DNA from: AC-37 sp036389835
GTDB lineage: Bacteria; Actinomycetota; Thermoleophilia; Solirubrobacterales; Thermoleophilaceae
DNA length: 59,270 bases
Reading direction: 5' to 3'
Assembly (NCBI GenBank): GCA_036389835.1
Contig: DASVWC010000086.1
Span: 1 to 59,270 of the forward strand
Of this stretch, positions 1-8,931 are shown piece by piece. Under the pieces are notes generated by a model, which saw nothing but the letters and a program-made list of their open reading frames with translations, searched no databases and was not told the origin of the DNA. Made by a program: the position numbers and the translations under genes. The stretch's first letter is position 1; the number at the start of each line of letters is the position of its first letter.

Positions 1-572
1 CGGCGGCCCCGCTTCTGGGTGACCTGCACGGGCCCGGCGCCGTCCTCCTCCGCCCCGTTGAAGTCGCCGTTGGGGGCGATCCCGAGGCCGGCCGCGGACT
101 CCGCCATCAGCGGCGCCAGCGAGCTCAGCCAGACCGGGTCGGTCACGTTGAGCTCGCCGCCCTGGCCGTGGTACTCGTCGCGGATGCGCTCGTTGTGCTC
201 CGAGCGCTTGAAGTACGGAAGCGTCTCGGCGTAGCTCCAGCCGGGCGCGCCGTTGGCGGCCCACCAGTCGAAGTCGGTCCGGTGGCCGCGCAGGTAGACC
301 ATCGCGTTCATCGAGCTCGACCCGCCCAGCGAGCGGCCGCGCGGCAGGTAGATCGAGCGGCCGATCAGGCTCGGCTCCGGCTCGGACACGTAGTTCCAGT
401 CGAGGTCGGTGCGGAACTGCTTGGCGAAGCCGACCGGCACGCGGATGTTCATCTTGCGGTCGGAGCCGCCGGCCTCGAGCAGCAGCACGCGCACGCCCGG
501 GTCGGCGCTGAGCCGGTTGGCGAGCACGCAGCCCGCCGAGCCGGCGCCGGCGATCACATAGTCGTAGGTCAC
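1..572 (-). CDS. GMC-family oxidoreductase, N-terminal part (cut by window edge)
   Basis: This is the first 190 or so residues of a glucose-methanol-choline oxidoreductase, an FAD-dependent alcohol/choline dehydrogenase-like enzyme. The GTG start gives VTYDYVIAGAGSAG, a Rossmann dinucleotide-binding loop (GAGSAG at residues 9-14) for the ADP part of FAD. The GMC signature GGSSSMNAMVYLRG follows near residue 90, and the DFDWW block after it is typical of choline dehydrogenase-like members. The C-terminal substrate domain with the catalytic His lies outside the window. An ATG 14 bases upstream is out of frame and soon stops, so GTG at 572 is the best start. The substrate cannot be told from this part. 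Confidence 0.9.
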   Translation of the reverse strand, partial: MTYDYVIAGAGSAGCVLANRLSADPGVRVLLLEAGGSDRKMNIRVPVGFAKQFRTDLDWNYVSEPEPSLIGRSIYLPRGRSLGGSSSMNAMVYLRGHRTDFDWWAANGAPGWSYAETLPYFKRSEHNERIRDEYHGQGGELNVTDPVWLSSLAPLMAESAAGLGIAPNGDFNGAEEDGAGPVQVTQKRGR

Positions 573-633
573 GCGCCCGCGATCATCGCGGAGCGGCCCG
601 CGCCGTGCAACCCCGGCGCGCGCGGGCGCGACC

Positions 634-2883
634 TCAGCGAGTGGCGCGGAGCGTCTTCGTCCGCTTGAAGCTGCGCGTGGTGGAACCGAACTTGACCTGC
701 GCGGTCGCCTTCACCTGCACTCCCCTGCGCGCGAACGCCAGCCGCCGGCCGGTCTTCGTGACCTGGAGGTTGATCCTCGCGCCGCGCCGTCCGGCGGGGA
801 TCGTGAAGTTGCGCTTGGCGACGAGCACGGTCTTCACCTTGCCGCCGCGCTGGCGGAACTTCTTGGTGGTGCGCACGACCATCGAGCCCGTGCACGGGAC
901 CGCCGACAGGCACGAGACCCGCAGCGTCGTGGTGCCGCGCCGGCTGACCCTCAGCGACTGCCGGTTGAAGAGGAAGCGCTCGGCGCCGAAGCCCGGGCCG
1001 GTGCCCGGAAGCTGCGCCGCCGGGGTCGGTGGGGGCGGAAGCGTGACCTTGTAGAGGTCCATCGTGCCGCGGCCGCCGTCGCCCACGTAGAAGTCGCCGG
1101 TCGCGCCCCAGTAGGTGAACGACCCGTCGGCGTTCTTGTCGACCTTCCAGATCGCCGAGACCCACTCGTTGGCGTTCTCCGGGATGAAGTAGCCGACCTC
1201 CTTGAAGTCGATCGTCCCGTTGGCGTTCTCGGTGTAGTCGATGACGTGGGTGCCCTGCGCGTACCAGCCCATGAAGATCCGGTTCTGGCCCGGGATCTGC
1301 TGGAACACGTGCGCCGTGCAGAGCGCGGCCTGCGGCTTGGTCCGCACCGGTACGCGGAAGATCGCCTTGCCGCCCTGCGGGTTCCTCGCGTACGACTGGA
1401 ACGCCTCGTTGGCGTCGGCCGGGTGCTTATGCAGCAGCTTGTCCACGCGGTAGGCGTGCAGGCCGCCGTTGCCGGTCGGGTTGTCCGCGCCCGGCGAGCA
1501 CGACGCGCCGGGCGGCGCGATGCCGCCGCCACGCTCGTCGCTCGAGATCATGAAGCGGCCCGAGTGCGTGAGCTCGGTCTCGTGGCTGAAGTCGATGTCC
1601 TCGCTCGAGGGGAAGGCCGGGTCAGCCGCGCCGGTAGCCGTCTCGCGCCCCTGGTGGAACGCGCTGCCGACCCAGCGCACGCCCGCGAGGCCCGGGGCGT
1701 TGATCTTGTTCCACTCCGGAATCGTCAGGCTCTGGTCCTTGCCGTCCTTCGTGCCCGTCACGCAGTCGGTCACCTTCGCGCCGGTGGCGAACTGCGGCGA
1801 CGAGGAGCTGTCGCGCACGCGGCACGGCAGCGGGGTCCCGCGCGGCTTGTCGTCGGTGAAGTTGGCCGGGGTCCCGTTGTCGTCGAACGCGTCCTTCATG
1901 TCGAGGACGATCGACGCGGAGCCCGAGGCGCAGGTGAGGCGGTCGTCCGGGTAGATCTCGGTCTCGTGGCAGCCGTAGATGCCATTGGTCCGGTTGGTGT
2001 GACCGAGGACCATGTCGAGGCTCTCGTAGCGGTAGCGGTAGACCTTCGGGCGGCACGCGTCGCGCTTCTCCTGGACCGTCGCACCGGCGGGGAAATTCAT
2101 GCAGCTCGAGAGGTCGACCACCTCGAACCCGTCGAGGTCGTTCGGCTCGCTGGTCTCGTTGAGCCGCTGCTTGGCCTGGGGATCGACGCCGATCGAGTCC
2201 GAGGTGACCGCGTACGCGATGTGCGGGCGCTTCGGGTCGATGTTGACCGTGTGCGCCTGGCCGATGTGGCTGGTCAGGCCGATCGTGACCGGCTTGGCCG
2301 GGTCGGTCACGTCGATGATCTCGAGTCCGCCCTGCGGGGCGCCGGCGACGCCCAGCTCACCGCCCTGGTCGTGGCAGCGACCGGCCGCATCCGTGGCGTC
2401 GATGATGAGCTGCGTATCGCCGTGGTTGGCGTAGCGGTTGTCGGTGTTGAGGATCGCGTTGGCCTTCGGCGTGGCCTCGACGTCGTGCTGGAGGCCGGTG
2501 GCGTTCGCCGGGCTGCTCACGCACGAGGCGGTCGGGACGCCCGTCACGTAGTGCGGGTCGAAGGCGCCCTTGGCGTTGGTGAGCTGGAAGAGGGTCTGGC
2601 CGCCCGCGTTGGGGCCGATCCCGAGCGTGCCGAGCGAGGCGTAGGTGGCTCCGCCGCGCTGGAAGAAGTCGATGTCGGTGTGGGGGTTGCCGGTCGGGAA
2701 GGTCCCGAGGAACTCCCACTTGGCGCCCGGCCCGCCCGACTGGAACGCCATCGACGGCGGCGCCTGCTCGGAGAAGTTCGGCGGAGCGTGGTCGAGGTGC
2801 GCGAGCGCGACCGCCGGGACGCACAGCAGGGCGGCGCCCGCAAACGCGACCGCGCGAACTCGCCTGCCGAGACTGCCCCTCAC
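634..2883 (-). CDS. Secreted LVIVD-repeat-like beta-propeller protein
   Basis: A 749-residue secreted protein. It begins with an Arg-rich n-region and hydrophobic core ending in AVALA, a typical signal peptidase I site. The body has repeated blocks such as GLEIIDVTDPAKPV and GFEVVDLSS, which match LVIVD repeats (bacterial beta-propellers of unknown role), and many His/Asp-rich loops. The last 130 or so residues after a Pro-rich linker form a Lys/Arg/Thr-rich beta domain often found at the end of secreted Solirubrobacterales proteins. The GTG start has AAGGGAG 8 bases upstream. It follows the TetR gene by 37 bases on the same strand and may be co-transcribed. No catalytic motif is recognised. 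Confidence 0.8.
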   Translation of the reverse strand: MRGSLGRRVRAVAFAGAALLCVPAVALAHLDHAPPNFSEQAPPSMAFQSGGPGAKWEFLGTFPTGNPHTDIDFFQRGGATYASLGTLGIGPNAGGQTLFQLTNAKGAFDPHYVTGVPTASCVSSPANATGLQHDVEATPKANAILNTDNRYANHGDTQLIIDATDAAGRCHDQGGELGVAGAPQGGLEIIDVTDPAKPVTIGLTSHIGQAHTVNIDPKRPHIAYAVTSDSIGVDPQAKQRLNETSEPNDLDGFEVVDLSSCMNFPAGATVQEKRDACRPKVYRYRYESLDMVLGHTNRTNGIYGCHETEIYPDDRLTCASGSASIVLDMKDAFDDNGTPANFTDDKPRGTPLPCRVRDSSSSPQFATGAKVTDCVTGTKDGKDQSLTIPEWNKINAPGLAGVRWVGSAFHQGRETATGAADPAFPSSEDIDFSHETELTHSGRFMISSDERGGGIAPPGASCSPGADNPTGNGGLHAYRVDKLLHKHPADANEAFQSYARNPQGGKAIFRVPVRTKPQAALCTAHVFQQIPGQNRIFMGWYAQGTHVIDYTENANGTIDFKEVGYFIPENANEWVSAIWKVDKNADGSFTYWGATGDFYVGDGGRGTMDLYKVTLPPPPTPAAQLPGTGPGFGAERFLFNRQSLRVSRRGTTTLRVSCLSAVPCTGSMVVRTTKKFRQRGGKVKTVLVAKRNFTIPAGRRGARINLQVTKTGRRLAFARRGVQVKATAQVKFGSTTRSFKRTKTLRATR

Positions 2884-2920
2884 TGACCAACTCCCTTACC
2901 CAGGCCGGGCCGGGCCGTAA

Positions 2921-3511
2921 CTACCGCTCCAGCGACCGCAGGATGTTGCCGAGCTCGTCCGCCACGCCGCGCATCACCGCGCGCTGGTCGCCGCCCGAGC
3001 GCGCGACGGTCATCGCGCCCTCGCACAGCGCGCCGAACAGCATGTGCGCGAGCGGCCCGGTCGGCCGCGGGTCGATCCGCCCGCGCTCGATCGCCTGGCG
3101 CAGGCCGTTCTCGATCATCGCCATCGAGTGGCTCGCCTCGATCTCGCGCACCGTCTCCCAGCCGAGCACGGCCGGGCCGTCGAGCGAGACGATCCGCTGC
3201 ACGCCGGGGTCGAGGCTGCTCTCCAGGAAGGCGCGGCAGCCGGCGTGGAATCCCTCCCAAGGGTCGTCCTCGGCGGAGTAGGCCTCGTGGCACACGCGCG
3301 CGAGGGCCGCCTGCTCGCGCTCGAACACGCCCCTGAACAGGTCGCGCTTCGAGCTGAAGTGGTGGTACAGGGCGCCCTTCGTCACGCCGGCGGCGGCCAC
3401 CACCCCGTCGAGCGAGGTCGCGTTGTAGCCGTCGGCCGCGAACAGGCGCCGCGCGGCGCCGAGGAGCTGCGCGGTGGTGGCCTCCGTGCGCTCGCGCTGG
3501 GTCCGGGTCAC
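2921..3511 (-). CDS. TetR-family transcriptional regulator
   Basis: A 196-residue one-component repressor. The N-terminal TetR helix-turn-helix is clear at residues 10-60: RRLFAADGYNATSLDGV, then GVTKGALYHHFSSKRDLF, the classic recognition helix. The C-terminal all-helical region should bind a small ligand and dimerise. The start is GTG, 10 bases after the stop of the M28 peptidase gene, and the LVIVD gene follows by 37 bases, so peptidase, regulator and propeller probably form one transcript. The regulator may control it. The ligand is unknown. Confidence 0.93.
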   Translation of the reverse strand: MTRTQRERTEATTAQLLGAARRLFAADGYNATSLDGVVAAAGVTKGALYHHFSSKRDLFRGVFEREQAALARVCHEAYSAEDDPWEGFHAGCRAFLESSLDPGVQRIVSLDGPAVLGWETVREIEASHSMAMIENGLRQAIERGRIDPRPTGPLAHMLFGALCEGAMTVARSGGDQRAVMRGVADELGNILRSLER

Positions 3512-3521
3512 GGCGCGAAGC

Positions 3522-4688
3522 TTATGTACGAGCGAGGCGGCGGATGACCGCCTCGGTCAGGCGGATCGCGTCGGCGAGCGTGGAGCGGTCGAGACGGTCG
3601 GGCGTGTCGGTCGGCCAGTGGTAGTTGCTCGGGGCCTTCCAGGGCTCGACCGAGCCGAGCAGCACGGTCGGGTAGCCGGCGCGCATCGGGATCACGCCGT
3701 CGGTGCTCGTGCGCGAGCGCAGCTTGCGGCGCAGCTCGATCCCCTCGGCGGCGGCCGTCTCGGCCACCAGCTCGCGGAGCACCTCGTCGTAGTCCTCCAT
3801 CCAGATCGGCCCCTCGCCCTCGACCATCGCGAGCTCGGGCGAGCCGACCATGTCGATCGTCACGAAGCGCGTCCGCTCGCGCGGGAGCGAGCCGAAGTGG
3901 CGCCGGCTCCAGGCGCGGATCCCCTCCTGGAAGGTCTCCTCCGACCCCGCCGAGACGAGCAGCACGCGCACCCCGCCGGGCGGCCGCTCGGCGAAGCGCC
4001 GCGCGAGGGCGACCAGGCACGCCACCGCCGTGAGGTTGTCGTTCGCGCCGGGGACCACACCGCGGCTGCGGACGTCCACGAACGCCGCGGTGGCGAGCCC
4101 GCAGAGCGCCGCGCCCAGGCGCGCGGCGCCGCGGCGCCCGCCGAGCGCCGCCGCGGCCACGAGCGCGTGCATCGCCAGGACGGGCCACCAGATCGGGAAG
4201 GCGGTGTCCGTGCGCTCGATCAGCTCCGGCCGGCGCCGCCACAGCTCGCGCTGCGGGCCCTGATGGAAGACGAGCCCGCTGTGGGCCGCGTCGTGGTGGG
4301 CGAGCACGACCACGGTGCGGTCGGCCTCGCGGTCACCGCACTCGGCGGTCACGTTCCACGTGGCGCGCTCGGGCGAGGTGAGCCGGCGCGCGAGGTGCAG
4401 GCCGTTCTGGATGTCGTCGGCGAGCGCCGCGAGCGTGGCCGTGGCCGCCAGCGCGGGCGCCGTGCGCGCCCCGCGGGCGGCGGCGATCCCCGCCGCGGCG
4501 CCGATCACGCTCAGCACGATCAGGTTGAGCCAGGTGTCCGGGTGCACCCGCTCCTCCTCGACCTCGACCGCGCAGCCGGCCTCGCGCAGGCGGTCGGCGA
4601 TCCAGTGCGCCGCCCAGCGCTCGCCGTCGGACGCGGAGCCGCGCTCGCGCTCGGCCAGGGCCTCGATCACCTCGAACGCGTCGTGCAC
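3522..4688 (-). CDS. M28-family zinc metallopeptidase with membrane segments
   Basis: An aminopeptidase-type M28 protein. Zinc ligands are visible in order: LAHHDAAHSG (His and Asp), GANDNLTAV (bridging Asp), SAGSEETF (Glu-Glu), TIDMVG (Asp) and YHWPTDTPD near the C terminus (His). Two hydrophobic stretches, near LNLIVLSVIGAAAGIAAARG and in the Ala/Gly-rich middle, suggest a membrane-anchored enzyme. I chose GTG at 4688 (VHDAFEVIEAL, where similarity should begin). The frame is also open from ATG at 4721, which would share a CATG with the divergent acylase start at 4720. It is followed closely by the TetR gene. The peptide substrate is unknown. Confidence 0.85.
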   Translation of the reverse strand: MHDAFEVIEALAERERGSASDGERWAAHWIADRLREAGCAVEVEEERVHPDTWLNLIVLSVIGAAAGIAAARGARTAPALAATATLAALADDIQNGLHLARRLTSPERATWNVTAECGDREADRTVVVLAHHDAAHSGLVFHQGPQRELWRRRPELIERTDTAFPIWWPVLAMHALVAAAALGGRRGAARLGAALCGLATAAFVDVRSRGVVPGANDNLTAVACLVALARRFAERPPGGVRVLLVSAGSEETFQEGIRAWSRRHFGSLPRERTRFVTIDMVGSPELAMVEGEGPIWMEDYDEVLRELVAETAAAEGIELRRKLRSRTSTDGVIPMRAGYPTVLLGSVEPWKAPSNYHWPTDTPDRLDRSTLADAIRLTEAVIRRLART

Positions 4689-4706
4689 GGGCGGGCACTG
4701 TAGGCG

Positions 4707-4719
4707 TAGAGTCCGGCCC
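4707..4719 (+). promoter_or_regulatory. Candidate -10 box for a leaderless acylase transcript
   Basis: TAGAGT at 4707-4712 fits the actinobacterial -10 pattern TANNNT and stands 7 bases before the ATG at 4720. Transcription starting 6-7 bases downstream would begin at the start codon. No Shine-Dalgarno sequence is present. This is inferred from spacing alone. Confidence 0.4.
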
Positions 4720-7443
4720 ATGAGGGGGCTCCTGCTGGCCGCGGGACTCGCGCTCGCCGCAGTCGCGGCGCCCGGCGCGGCGGCCGCCGCACCGCAGCCG
4801 CAGCCCTACGGCACGAACGACCCGGGCCGCTTCTGGCAGATCATCCCGCCGGGTCAGGGGAGCTCGGTCAACTCGCTCCAGGCCGCGCAGTTCGGCGCTT
4901 CCGGCGCGCGGCCCGCCCACCACGAGGACACGCGCGAGATGTACACGGACCTGCTCTACGCGACCCCCGGCCTGCGGGCCGAGGACATGGGCCGCTACTT
5001 CACCGACGCCACGTTCGGCGTCAGGGACGGCGACGCCGAGCGCACCTACAGCCCGCGCGACGACGTGACGATCGTGCGCGACCGCGGCTTCGGCATCCCG
5101 CGCGTGTACGGGGCGACTCGCGCCGGCGGGATGTTCGGGCTCGGCTACGTCTCCGCCGAGGATCGCCTGTTCTTCATGCACGTGCTGCGCAAGTACGGGC
5201 GCGGCGAGCTCAGCGAGGTGACCGGGCCGACCAGCGCGGCCAGCGACGCGGCGCAGTTCGCCGGCGCCCCCTACACCGAGGAGGAGCTCCAGGGGCAGAT
5301 CGACCGGCTCGACGACCTCTACGGCGAGGACGGGCGCCAGATGCAGGAGGACGTGGCGAGCTACGTCGCCGGCATCAACGCGTACATCGACGCGGCCAAG
5401 CTCAACCCGGCGCTGATGCCGGTCGAGTTCCCCGCGCTCGGGATGCCGGCCGGCCCGCCGGCCTGGAAGGCGGCCGACGTGGTGGCCGCGACCGCCCTCA
5501 TCGGCGCCACGCTCGGCACCGGCGGCGGCGACGAGATCGAGTGGGCCGAGGTGCTCGCCCGGCTGCGCGAGCGGCTCGGCGGGGCCCGCGGATTCCGCGC
5601 CTGGCAGGACCTGCGCTCGCTCTCCGACCCCGAGGCTCCGGTGACCGCCCACCGAAAGGGCGGGTTCCCCTACGCGCAGGTCCCGAAGCGGGTGCGCGCG
5701 GGCTCGATCGCCGTGCCCGACGCGGGCAGCTACAAGGCCGAGAACCCGATCGTCGAGGGGCCGGGGTCGGGCGGCTCGACCGCGGACTCGCCGCTCGGGC
5801 GCTCGCTGGCCGGGCTGCCGGGCGCCCTCCACGCGACCTTCCACCGCCAGCAGTCGAACGCGCTGCTCGTGAACGCGAAGCACTCGGCCAGCGGGCACCC
5901 GCTGCTCGTCGGCGGCTCGCAGGCGGGCTACTGGACCCCGGAGATCTACATGGGGGTCGAGGTGCACGCGCCGACCATCGACGCGCGCGGCGCGACCTTC
6001 CCCGGCCTGGGGCTCTACGTGCTGCTGGGGCGCGGGCGCGACTACGCCTGGACGGCCACCTCGGCCGGCCAGGACATCATCGACGTGTTCGCGGTCCCCA
6101 CCTGCGAGGACGACATGCACTACGAGTACCGCGGCCAGTGCCTCGCGGTCGAGGTCGTCGAGAAGACGGTGGCGTGGCAGCCGAGCGCCGTGTACCAGGG
6201 CGAGCCGGGGTCGATGCGGCTGCGCGCGCTGCGCACGAAGATGGGGATCGTGCAGGGGCGCGGCAGCGTCGGCGGCAGGCCCGTCCTGTACACGCGCCTG
6301 CGCTCGAGCTACCTGCACGAGCCCGACTCCGGGATCGCCTTCGCCCGGATCAACGACCCGGAGCGCACCAGGACGGTCGAGGACTTCCAGCGCTCGATGA
6401 TGGCGCTCTCGCCGACGTTCAACTGGTTCTACGCCGACGAGCGCGACATCGGCTTCGTCAACAGCGGCTTCAACCCGATCCGCCCCCGCGACGTGGTGAG
6501 CCAGCTCCCGCAGAGCTACACCGGCAAGCGCAGCGAGTGGAAGGGCTACAAGCCGGACGGCAACCGCTTCGTCCTCCAGCCGTTCGCCGAGCGCCCCAAG
6601 GCGAAGAACGAGCCGAAGCTGACCAACTGGAACAACCAGCAGTCGGCGCGCTGCTGCGGCGGCGCGCCGTACACGCCGATCTGGCGCTCGCTCGCGCTCG
6701 ACCACGCGATCGACAAGCGCATCCGCCGCGGCCGGAGGATCGAGCTGCCGCAGCTCGTGGACGCCGCGATGGAGGCGGCGACCGTGGACATCCGCGCGCA
6801 GCAGGAGCTCCCGTACCTGCTGCGAGCGATCGGCAAGCCGCGGCCGGAGCTGGCAGGCGCCGTCGCCGGGCTGCGCGCGTGGGTGGCGGCCGGCGGGCAG
6901 CGGATCGACCGCGACCGCGACGGGACCTACGAGCACTCTGACGCGATCCGCATCCTCGACGCGTGGCAGCCGCTGCTCGAGCGCGCGGTGCTGGCGCCGG
7001 CGCTCGGCGGCCCCGCGTTCGACGCGTTCGAGAAGGTGTTCGGGCACAACCGCGACCTGCCGAACGGCACCGGCGGCGCGCACAACCACTTCGGGTCGGC
7101 GTTCGCGTGGACGATGGCCGGCTACGTGCGCAAGGACGTCCGGCGCGTCCTCGGCGAGCGCGTGAGGGGGGCGTACTCGCTGCGCTTCTGCGGCCGCGGC
7201 AACCGCGCGCGCTGCGCCAAGGTGCTCCAGGACTCGCTGGCGCAGGCCGTCGCGGCCGACCCGGCCAAGGTCTACGAGGACCCGACGATCGCGCCCGAGT
7301 CGTGCCAGGGGATGGACCGCCAGGCGTGCTTCGACAGCCTCCGCTACACGCCGGTCGGGCTCGTGGACCAGCCACTCGAGCCGTGGCAGAACCGCCCGAC
7401 CCAGCAGCAGGCCGTCGAGGTCGCCTCGCACCGGCCGCGCTGA
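4720..7443 (+). CDS. Penicillin acylase-family N-terminal nucleophile hydrolase
   Basis: A 907-residue secreted amidohydrolase of the penicillin/acyl-homoserine-lactone acylase family, whose members cleave amide bonds of N-acyl compounds. The signal peptide covers residues 1-25 (Leu/Ala core, then AAAAAP). The alpha-chain region carries FGIPRVYG and GLGYVSAEDRLFFMHVLRKYGRGELSE in two consecutive pieces, the hallmark of the family. The likely nucleophile is the Ser of QQSNALLV near residue 385, where self-cleavage would create the beta chain. The GGSQAGYWTPEIY and LGRGRDYAWTATSAGQD blocks follow as expected. The length fits the family. The substrate (beta-lactam, AHL or lipopeptide) cannot be told. 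Confidence 0.9.
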   Translation: MRGLLLAAGLALAAVAAPGAAAAAPQPQPYGTNDPGRFWQIIPPGQGSSVNSLQAAQFGASGARPAHHEDTREMYTDLLYATPGLRAEDMGRYFTDATFGVRDGDAERTYSPRDDVTIVRDRGFGIPRVYGATRAGGMFGLGYVSAEDRLFFMHVLRKYGRGELSEVTGPTSAASDAAQFAGAPYTEEELQGQIDRLDDLYGEDGRQMQEDVASYVAGINAYIDAAKLNPALMPVEFPALGMPAGPPAWKAADVVAATALIGATLGTGGGDEIEWAEVLARLRERLGGARGFRAWQDLRSLSDPEAPVTAHRKGGFPYAQVPKRVRAGSIAVPDAGSYKAENPIVEGPGSGGSTADSPLGRSLAGLPGALHATFHRQQSNALLVNAKHSASGHPLLVGGSQAGYWTPEIYMGVEVHAPTIDARGATFPGLGLYVLLGRGRDYAWTATSAGQDIIDVFAVPTCEDDMHYEYRGQCLAVEVVEKTVAWQPSAVYQGEPGSMRLRALRTKMGIVQGRGSVGGRPVLYTRLRSSYLHEPDSGIAFARINDPERTRTVEDFQRSMMALSPTFNWFYADERDIGFVNSGFNPIRPRDVVSQLPQSYTGKRSEWKGYKPDGNRFVLQPFAERPKAKNEPKLTNWNNQQSARCCGGAPYTPIWRSLALDHAIDKRIRRGRRIELPQLVDAAMEAATVDIRAQQELPYLLRAIGKPRPELAGAVAGLRAWVAAGGQRIDRDRDGTYEHSDAIRILDAWQPLLERAVLAPALGGPAFDAFEKVFGHNRDLPNGTGGAHNHFGSAFAWTMAGYVRKDVRRVLGERVRGAYSLRFCGRGNRARCAKVLQDSLAQAVAADPAKVYEDPTIAPESCQGMDRQACFDSLRYTPVGLVDQPLEPWQNRPTQQQAVEVASHRPR

Positions 7444-7481
7444 CCCGGAGCGCGGCCGCCAGGCGTTAGCCTCGCGCGGCG

Positions 7482-8063
7482 GTGGCCCGACCGATCCGAA
7501 GATGGGCGGACCCGGCCGCCGGGTGGGTCTTCCTCCCGGCGGCCGGCGCGCTGATCGCGCACGCGCCGGTGCTGAGCTTCGACCTCCTGCGGCCGCTCGC
7601 ACGCCCGATCGACGGGGGGCTCGAGCTGCGCGGGCGGCGCGTGCTCGGCGACAATAAGACCTGGCGCGGCGCGCTCGTGATGTTCGCCGGGGGATTCGCC
7701 TCCGCGCTCGCGCTCACGCGCTCGAGACGCTTCCGCGAGCGGCTGCCGGAGCGGGTGGCAGCCGCGCCCGCGCCGGCGTACGGCGCGCTCCTGGGGCTGG
7801 CCGTCGTGGCCGGCGAGCTGCCCACCAGCTTCGCCAAGCGGCAGCTCGGCGTGGCGCCGGGCCGGCAGGCCCGCCCGCCGCTGGGGGCGCTCATGTCGCT
7901 CTACGACCAGGGCGACATCGTGCTCGCCGGCGCCGTGACGCTGCGCCCGCTGTGGCGGCCCGCGCCGCGCGAGCTCGCGGGGGCCTACGTCAGCGTCGTG
8001 GCGGTGCACCTCGTGTTCAACGTCGTGGGCTACGCGATCGGCGCCCGCGAGCGCCCGATCTAG
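7482..8063 (+). CDS. CDP-archaeol synthase-like (CarS/DUF46) membrane protein
   Basis: A 193-residue integral membrane protein. It contains GDNKTWRG near residue 56, the signature of the CarS/DUF46 family. CarS activates unsaturated archaeol with CTP and is related to bacterial CdsA. Further family-like features are the GELPTSFAKRQLG block and a terminal YDQGD segment followed by a hydrophobic helix. The GTG start has TAGCCT 9 bases upstream and no Shine-Dalgarno. It follows the acylase by 38 bases. In bacteria the function of these homologues is uncertain; an undecaprenyl or diglyceride CDP-lipid step is possible. Confidence 0.75.
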   Translation: MARPIRRWADPAAGWVFLPAAGALIAHAPVLSFDLLRPLARPIDGGLELRGRRVLGDNKTWRGALVMFAGGFASALALTRSRRFRERLPERVAAAPAPAYGALLGLAVVAGELPTSFAKRQLGVAPGRQARPPLGALMSLYDQGDIVLAGAVTLRPLWRPAPRELAGAYVSVVAVHLVFNVVGYAIGARERPI

Positions 8064-8125
8064 CAGCCGCGCCGCGCGGGTAGGGGCGCGCTCAGCGACG
8101 CGTCCGCTGCGATACTGCGCGCCGG

Positions 8126-8872
8126 ATGTCGCTTCCCGACATCGTCTCGCGCGAGCAGTGGCTGGCTGCCCGCCAGGAGCTGCTCGCCAAGGAGAAGGAG
8201 CTCACGCGGGCGCGTGACGCACTCAATGCCGAGCGCCGCCGGCTGCCGATGGTGCGGGTCGAGAAGGACTACGTCTTCACCGGCCCCGGCGGCGAGGCTC
8301 GCCTGATCGACCTCTTCGACGGCCACCTCCAGCTCATCGTCGGCCACTTCATGTTCGACCCGAGCTGGGAGGACGGCTGTCCGAGCTGCACGGCCGGCGC
8401 CGACGAGGTCTCCCAGGGCCTGATCGACCACCTGCACGCCCGCGACACCCACCTGGTCTACGTCTCGCGCGCGCCGATCGAGAAGATCGAGCGCTACAAG
8501 GCCAAGCGCGGCTGGACGTTCCCCTGGTACTCGTCCCACGGGAGCGAGTTCAACCACGACTTCGGCGTGACGCTCGACGAGTCGGTGGCGCCCGTCGCGT
8601 ACAACTACCGCCCGGCGGCCGAGTACGAGGCGGCGGGGAACGCCGCGTTCCTGGAGGGCGAGCAGCCGATCGAGATGCCGGGCACGAGCTGCTTCCTACG
8701 CGACGGCGACGAGGTCTTCCACACCTACTCGAGCTACGCCCGCGGCGCGGAGATGACCGGCGGCTCGTACTACTGGCTCGACCTCACGGCGCTCGGCCGC
8801 CAGGAGGAGTGGGAGGAGCCGAAGGGCCGCGCGGCGAGCGCGCGCAGCTCGCGGCCGGGCTTCGAGGACTGA
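8126..8872 (+). CDS. DUF899 family thioredoxin-fold protein
   Basis: A 248-residue cytoplasmic protein of the DUF899 family. Visible family features are the VSREQWLAARQELLAKEKE start, RLPMVRVEKDYVFTGPGG, FMFDPSWEDGCPSC and WYSSHGSEFNHDFGVT. The CPSC pair near residue 92 lies where a thioredoxin-like active site would be. The reaction is not established for the family. ATG at 8126 is preceded by GATACT at 8111-8116, a possible -10 box. A short relic of a VOC gene follows its stop (8881-8931). Confidence 0.88.
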   Translation: MSLPDIVSREQWLAARQELLAKEKELTRARDALNAERRRLPMVRVEKDYVFTGPGGEARLIDLFDGHLQLIVGHFMFDPSWEDGCPSCTAGADEVSQGLIDHLHARDTHLVYVSRAPIEKIERYKAKRGWTFPWYSSHGSEFNHDFGVTLDESVAPVAYNYRPAAEYEAAGNAAFLEGEQPIEMPGTSCFLRDGDEVFHTYSSYARGAEMTGGSYYWLDLTALGRQEEWEEPKGRAASARSSRPGFED

Positions 8873-8880
8873 GGGGTCAG

Positions 8881-8931
8881 GGCAACCCGGTCGAGCTGTT
8901 CGAGCCGACGCGGCCCGAGGCGAAGCTCTAG
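8881..8931 (+). pseudogene. Relic: last 16 codons of a VOC/glyoxalase-type gene
   Basis: Directly after the DUF899 stop, one frame reads GNPVELFEPTRPEAKL and a stop. This is the usual C-terminal tail of VOC-superfamily proteins (GNPxELFEP, holding the last metal ligand Glu). No start codon or upstream VOC domain exists, because the DUF899 gene occupies that space. It looks like the end of a deleted gene. It overlaps the convergent epimerase stop by four bases. Confidence 0.55.

Noticed and set aside
4333..7602. Very long minus-strand open frame (1089 codons) opposite the acylase
   Set aside because: Composition is Arg/Val/Gly/Ala/His-rich without domains. It is the usual antisense shadow of a GC-rich gene.
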